From the NCBI RefSeq assembly GCF_008122525.1, contig NZ_VSRV01000001.1, forward strand, positions 868,001-932,000: a stretch of DNA of 64,000 nt, written 5' to 3'. A model generated the notes under the pieces. It was not told the DNA's origin, did no database searches, and was given only the letters and a program-made list of their open reading frames with translations. This stretch comes from Marinomonas sp. IMCC 4694. GTDB lineage: Bacteria; Pseudomonadota; Gammaproteobacteria; Pseudomonadales; Marinomonadaceae. Each line of letters opens with the position of its first letter. Position 1 is the stretch's first letter. Shown here one piece after another: positions 62,029-64,000 of this stretch. The position numbers and the translations under genes are program-made.

Positions 62029-62502
62029 ATGAATGATCATCAGGATAATATTTCACATAATAAAGAGTCAGCTCCGAATGCTGGTTTATTTTCATTACGT
62101 ACCTTCATTGTTAGCCTAATTATTGCTTTAGTTATGCCTTTGCTTATTGCGGGTGTTTTAGGCCAAGATATTATGGCTCATTTCCCAGTGTATTTTGGGT
62201 TTATTCTTGTATCTGTCTATGTTGGTGCGATGCTTAGTCAGGTTAAATCGTCGGTTGTTGATTCTGATATAGAGGAAGAGGATGAAGACGATGACCGTGA
62301 GCAAGGAACGGTTAAATGGTTCAATTCTTCGAAGGGCTTTGGCTTTTTGACAATGGAAAATGGTGATGATGTTTTTGTTCATTATCGCGCTATTCGTGGC
62401 CGTGGTCGCCGTTTCCTTGTGGAAGGCCAATTAGTTCGCTTTTATGTTACAGAAGGCGAAAAAGGTAAGCAGGCGGAAAACGTTTCCATTATTCGCGGTT
62501 AA
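62029..62502 (+). CDS. Membrane-anchored cold-shock-domain protein
   Basis: A 157-residue protein with two membrane helices (about 25-45 and 53-71), a strongly acidic linker (78-91), and a C-terminal cold-shock domain (92-157). The domain carries the RNP1-like KGFGFL and RNP2-like VFVHY motifs. The helices would place the nucleic-acid-binding domain on the cytoplasmic face. Both termini are then inside, an inference. TATAAT lies at 61996-62001, and AGAG precedes the ATG. Most Csp proteins are about 70 residues and soluble, so this is an unusual layout. It precedes tpx by 28 bases. Confidence 0.85.
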   Translation: MNDHQDNISHNKESAPNAGLFSLRTFIVSLIIALVMPLLIAGVLGQDIMAHFPVYFGFILVSVYVGAMLSQVKSSVVDSDIEEEDEDDDREQGTVKWFNSSKGFGFLTMENGDDVFVHYRAIRGRGRRFLVEGQLVRFYVTEGEKGKQAENVSIIRG

Positions 62503-62529
62503 TTTTAATAATTTAATAAAGAGGTAGGT

Positions 62530-63027
62530 ATGGCAATTGTTACCCTTAAAGGTAATCCTTTTGAAACAGCAGGCTCACTTCCAGCTGTTGGTAGTGTCGC
62601 GCCAGCGTTTGAGCTTGTGAAAACCGATTTGTCTGTCACGAGTTTAGCGGATTATGCGGGTGCTAAGTTGGTTTTGAACATATTCCCATCCGTTGACACG
62701 CCAACGTGTGCGACTTCAGTTCGCAAATTTAATGAATCAGCAGCGGCCTTCAAAGGTGTGAATGTTCTTTGTGTGTCTGCGGATTTACCTTTTGCTGCCG
62801 CGCGTTTTTGTGGCGCTGAAGGCATTGATAATGTCGATACAGGCTCTAGTTTCCGGTCTACTTTCGGTGATGACTATGGTCTTGTGTTTACAACAGGTCC
62901 ACTTATTGGTCTTTTATCTCGTGCTGTAGTTGTGCTGGATGAAGTTGGAAACGTCATTTATACAGAGCAAGTTGCTGAAACGGCAGATGAGCCAAATTAC
63001 GACGCTGTTTTGGCCGTACTAGCTTAG
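62530..63027 (+). CDS. tpx: Thiol peroxidase (atypical 2-Cys peroxiredoxin)
   Basis: A 165-residue Tpx: peroxidatic Cys60 in SVDTPTCATSVRKFN and resolving Cys94 in RFCGAEG, the spacing expected for Tpx. It reduces hydrogen and organic peroxides with thioredoxin. It follows the cold-shock-domain gene by 28 bases and is closed by a terminator. Confidence 0.97.
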   Translation: MAIVTLKGNPFETAGSLPAVGSVAPAFELVKTDLSVTSLADYAGAKLVLNIFPSVDTPTCATSVRKFNESAAAFKGVNVLCVSADLPFAAARFCGAEGIDNVDTGSSFRSTFGDDYGLVFTTGPLIGLLSRAVVVLDEVGNVIYTEQVAETADEPNYDAVLAVLA

Positions 63028-63063
63028 TTTTAAGTGTACTCTCTCTAAATACATAACAAGCAC

Positions 63064-63116
63064 AAAAAAAGCCCCTTTTTACCTTACGAACAGTGAGAGT
63101 AAAAAAGGGGCTTTTT
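63064..63116. terminator. Bidirectional terminator after tpx
   Basis: The AAAAAGCCCC-containing left arm (63066-63082) pairs with the GGGGCTTTTT-containing right arm (63099-63116), with one bulged A. T tracts occur on both outer sides. It serves tpx and the opposing operon. Confidence 0.85.
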
Positions 63117-63154
63117 AATTTTGCCGAAAAATAAAAAACTGTGATGCGTAAGCG

Positions 63155-63532
63155 TCAAGTCCAAATAAATGGGCCTTCCTCAAATTCATTGATTTTCCAC
63201 CACTGGTCTGGGTCTTGAGCGCCTTCTTCTTCCCAGCCTTGAAAATTGCAACGCACCTCACATTTCAGCGCGATGAAGGCCTCTTTAGCGCACGCGATAT
63301 CGTTTTCCCAAGGCGTTTTACTGGAATCAAACCAGATTGATGTAAAGCGTTTTCCAGCGGCTTTTTCCAGAATAGTAACCTCGATATGGCTTTCTTCAAA
63401 TACGACTGTCAGCTTGGTGCACTGGGGATCATGCGAATCTTTGCGAAGTACACTAAAACGATTGTTTAACCAATGGATGATCGTTTCTGTTGGGCAAGAC
63501 AATACATAAACTTCGATATCTGACTGTTGCAT
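63155..63532 (-). CDS. Conserved hypothetical protein in the dapE operon
   Basis: A 125-residue acidic, soluble-looking protein with many aromatic residues and no signal peptide or membrane segment. It opens DIEVYVLSCPTETIIHWLNN and ends WWKINEFEEGPFIWT. The family is not recognised. It is the third gene after dapE, four bases from the membrane-protein gene before it, so it is almost certainly in that operon. Confidence 0.72.
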   Translation of the reverse strand: MQQSDIEVYVLSCPTETIIHWLNNRFSVLRKDSHDPQCTKLTVVFEESHIEVTILEKAAGKRFTSIWFDSSKTPWENDIACAKEAFIALKCEVRCNFQGWEEEGAQDPDQWWKINEFEEGPFIWT

Positions 63533-63536
63533 TGCG

Positions 63537-63803
63537 CTAATCCTTCTTTTTTATCATGTGGTAAATTCTGAGAACACTCATAGATAAATAGCCAATAAAT
63601 GTCCATAACACACCAAACCCTGCGAGTACTAAACCAAATAAAGCCATGATTTCTTGCGCAAGAGACTCCACTATAACTCGATCTGCCACCATCAGCATGA
63701 GAACACCAAACACAAAAATCAATCCCCCCTGAATCATTTTAATCAGCGCTTGCCTGGGGTTGTTTCCGAGCTTCATGGCAAGTGTGTGAATGGTATTTCT
63801 CAT
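63537..63803 (-). CDS. Small two-helix membrane protein in the dapE operon
   Basis: An 88-residue protein with two helices (about 25-40 and 50-74) and a basic end (HMIKKKD). Function is unknown. It begins ten bases after the dapE stop and ends four bases before the next gene, so all three are probably one transcript. Confidence 0.7.
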   Translation of the reverse strand: MRNTIHTLAMKLGNNPRQALIKMIQGGLIFVFGVLMLMVADRVIVESLAQEIMALFGLVLAGFGVLWTFIGYLSMSVLRIYHMIKKKD

Positions 63804-63813
63804 CGTGCTTGTT

Positions 63814-64000
63814 TTACGCCTTGTGAGTGAAGAGGTTGGAAAGTATGCGGCTGTAAATAGTAGACAGCTGGTTCAGACTTTCTGCATCAACGCACTCATT
63901 AATTTGATGGATGGTTGCATTAATGGGCCCAAGTTCAACCACTTGCGTGCCCATTTTGGCAATGAAACGCCCGTCTGAAGTGCCACCAGAAGTCGATAAT
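63814..64000 (-). CDS. dapE: Succinyl-diaminopimelate desuccinylase, C-terminal end
   Basis: The last 61 codons of an M20-family peptidase, cut by the window edge. The frame reads LSTSGGTSDGRFIAKMG and ELGPINATIHQINECV, which are the DapE C-terminal signatures, before TAA at 63814-63816. DapE hydrolyses N-succinyl-LL-diaminopimelate in lysine and peptidoglycan synthesis. The rest of the gene lies beyond 64000. Confidence 0.93.
   Translation of the reverse strand, partial: LSTSGGTSDGRFIAKMGTQVVELGPINATIHQINECVDAESLNQLSTIYSRILSNLFTHKA

Overview
The window reads as ordinary chromosome of a marine gammaproteobacterium of the Oceanospirillales/Pseudomonas side, most likely Marinomonas or a close relative. 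This is inferred from protein character, not from any search. The clues are a FabY-type ketoacyl synthase, a choline-type ABC transporter beside betI, divergent suhB/trmJ, and the gene orders lepA-lepB-rnc-era-recO-acpS and barA-cysM-rlmD-relA-mazG. I see no rRNA, tRNA, CRISPR array, insertion sequence, prophage or defence island. Gene density is high, and most gaps carry a hairpin terminator or a divergent promoter region.

Layout. 0-7 kb: a pirin/LysR divergent pair, an AEC transporter, galU, the argP/argO divergent pair and an MFS carrier. 7-11 kb: a leftward betI-choX-choW-choV choline uptake cluster with several palindromes. 11-15 kb: a PatB/MalY C-S lyase, a fatty acid hydroxylase-type membrane protein, YceH, and an oxidoreductase with a natural histidine-rich tail. 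15-21 kb: suhB (apparently without its catalytic residues) divergent from trmJ, then gnd and pckA. 20.7-30.9 kb: tatD with a reductase-like partner, small membrane proteins, yceI/LysR, fabY, a Bax-type hydrolase, yqjG and an EamA transporter, with a probable orphan small RNA gene at about 29.83-29.98 kb. 31-37.5 kb: modABC with a Rieske protein upstream, PBP1b, and a solute-binding protein. 37.5-40.4 kb: divergent glgA/glgC.

40.6-46.9 kb is a translation, secretion and RNA-processing block (ribE, lepA, lepB, rnc, era, recO, acpS). It converges on, and overlaps, a BarA/GacS hybrid kinase. cysM, rlmD, relA, mazG, ppc, adk, tsaB, uppP and rsmJ follow on the plus strand. The right end has slyX, a membrane-anchored cold-shock-domain protein, tpx, and a compact leftward operon. 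That operon consists of the C-terminal end of dapE plus two small unknown genes.

Functional themes are osmolyte/choline uptake, glycogen and C3/C4 carbon flux (glgA, glgC, gnd, pckA, ppc), molybdate uptake, and stringent response and global regulation (relA, barA). The items most worth follow-up are the degenerate SuhB, the orphan small RNA locus, the membrane-tethered cold-shock protein, the Rieske-mod arrangement, the histidine-tailed oxidoreductase and the nine-G tract in the Bax-type gene. No obviously new multi-gene system is visible.
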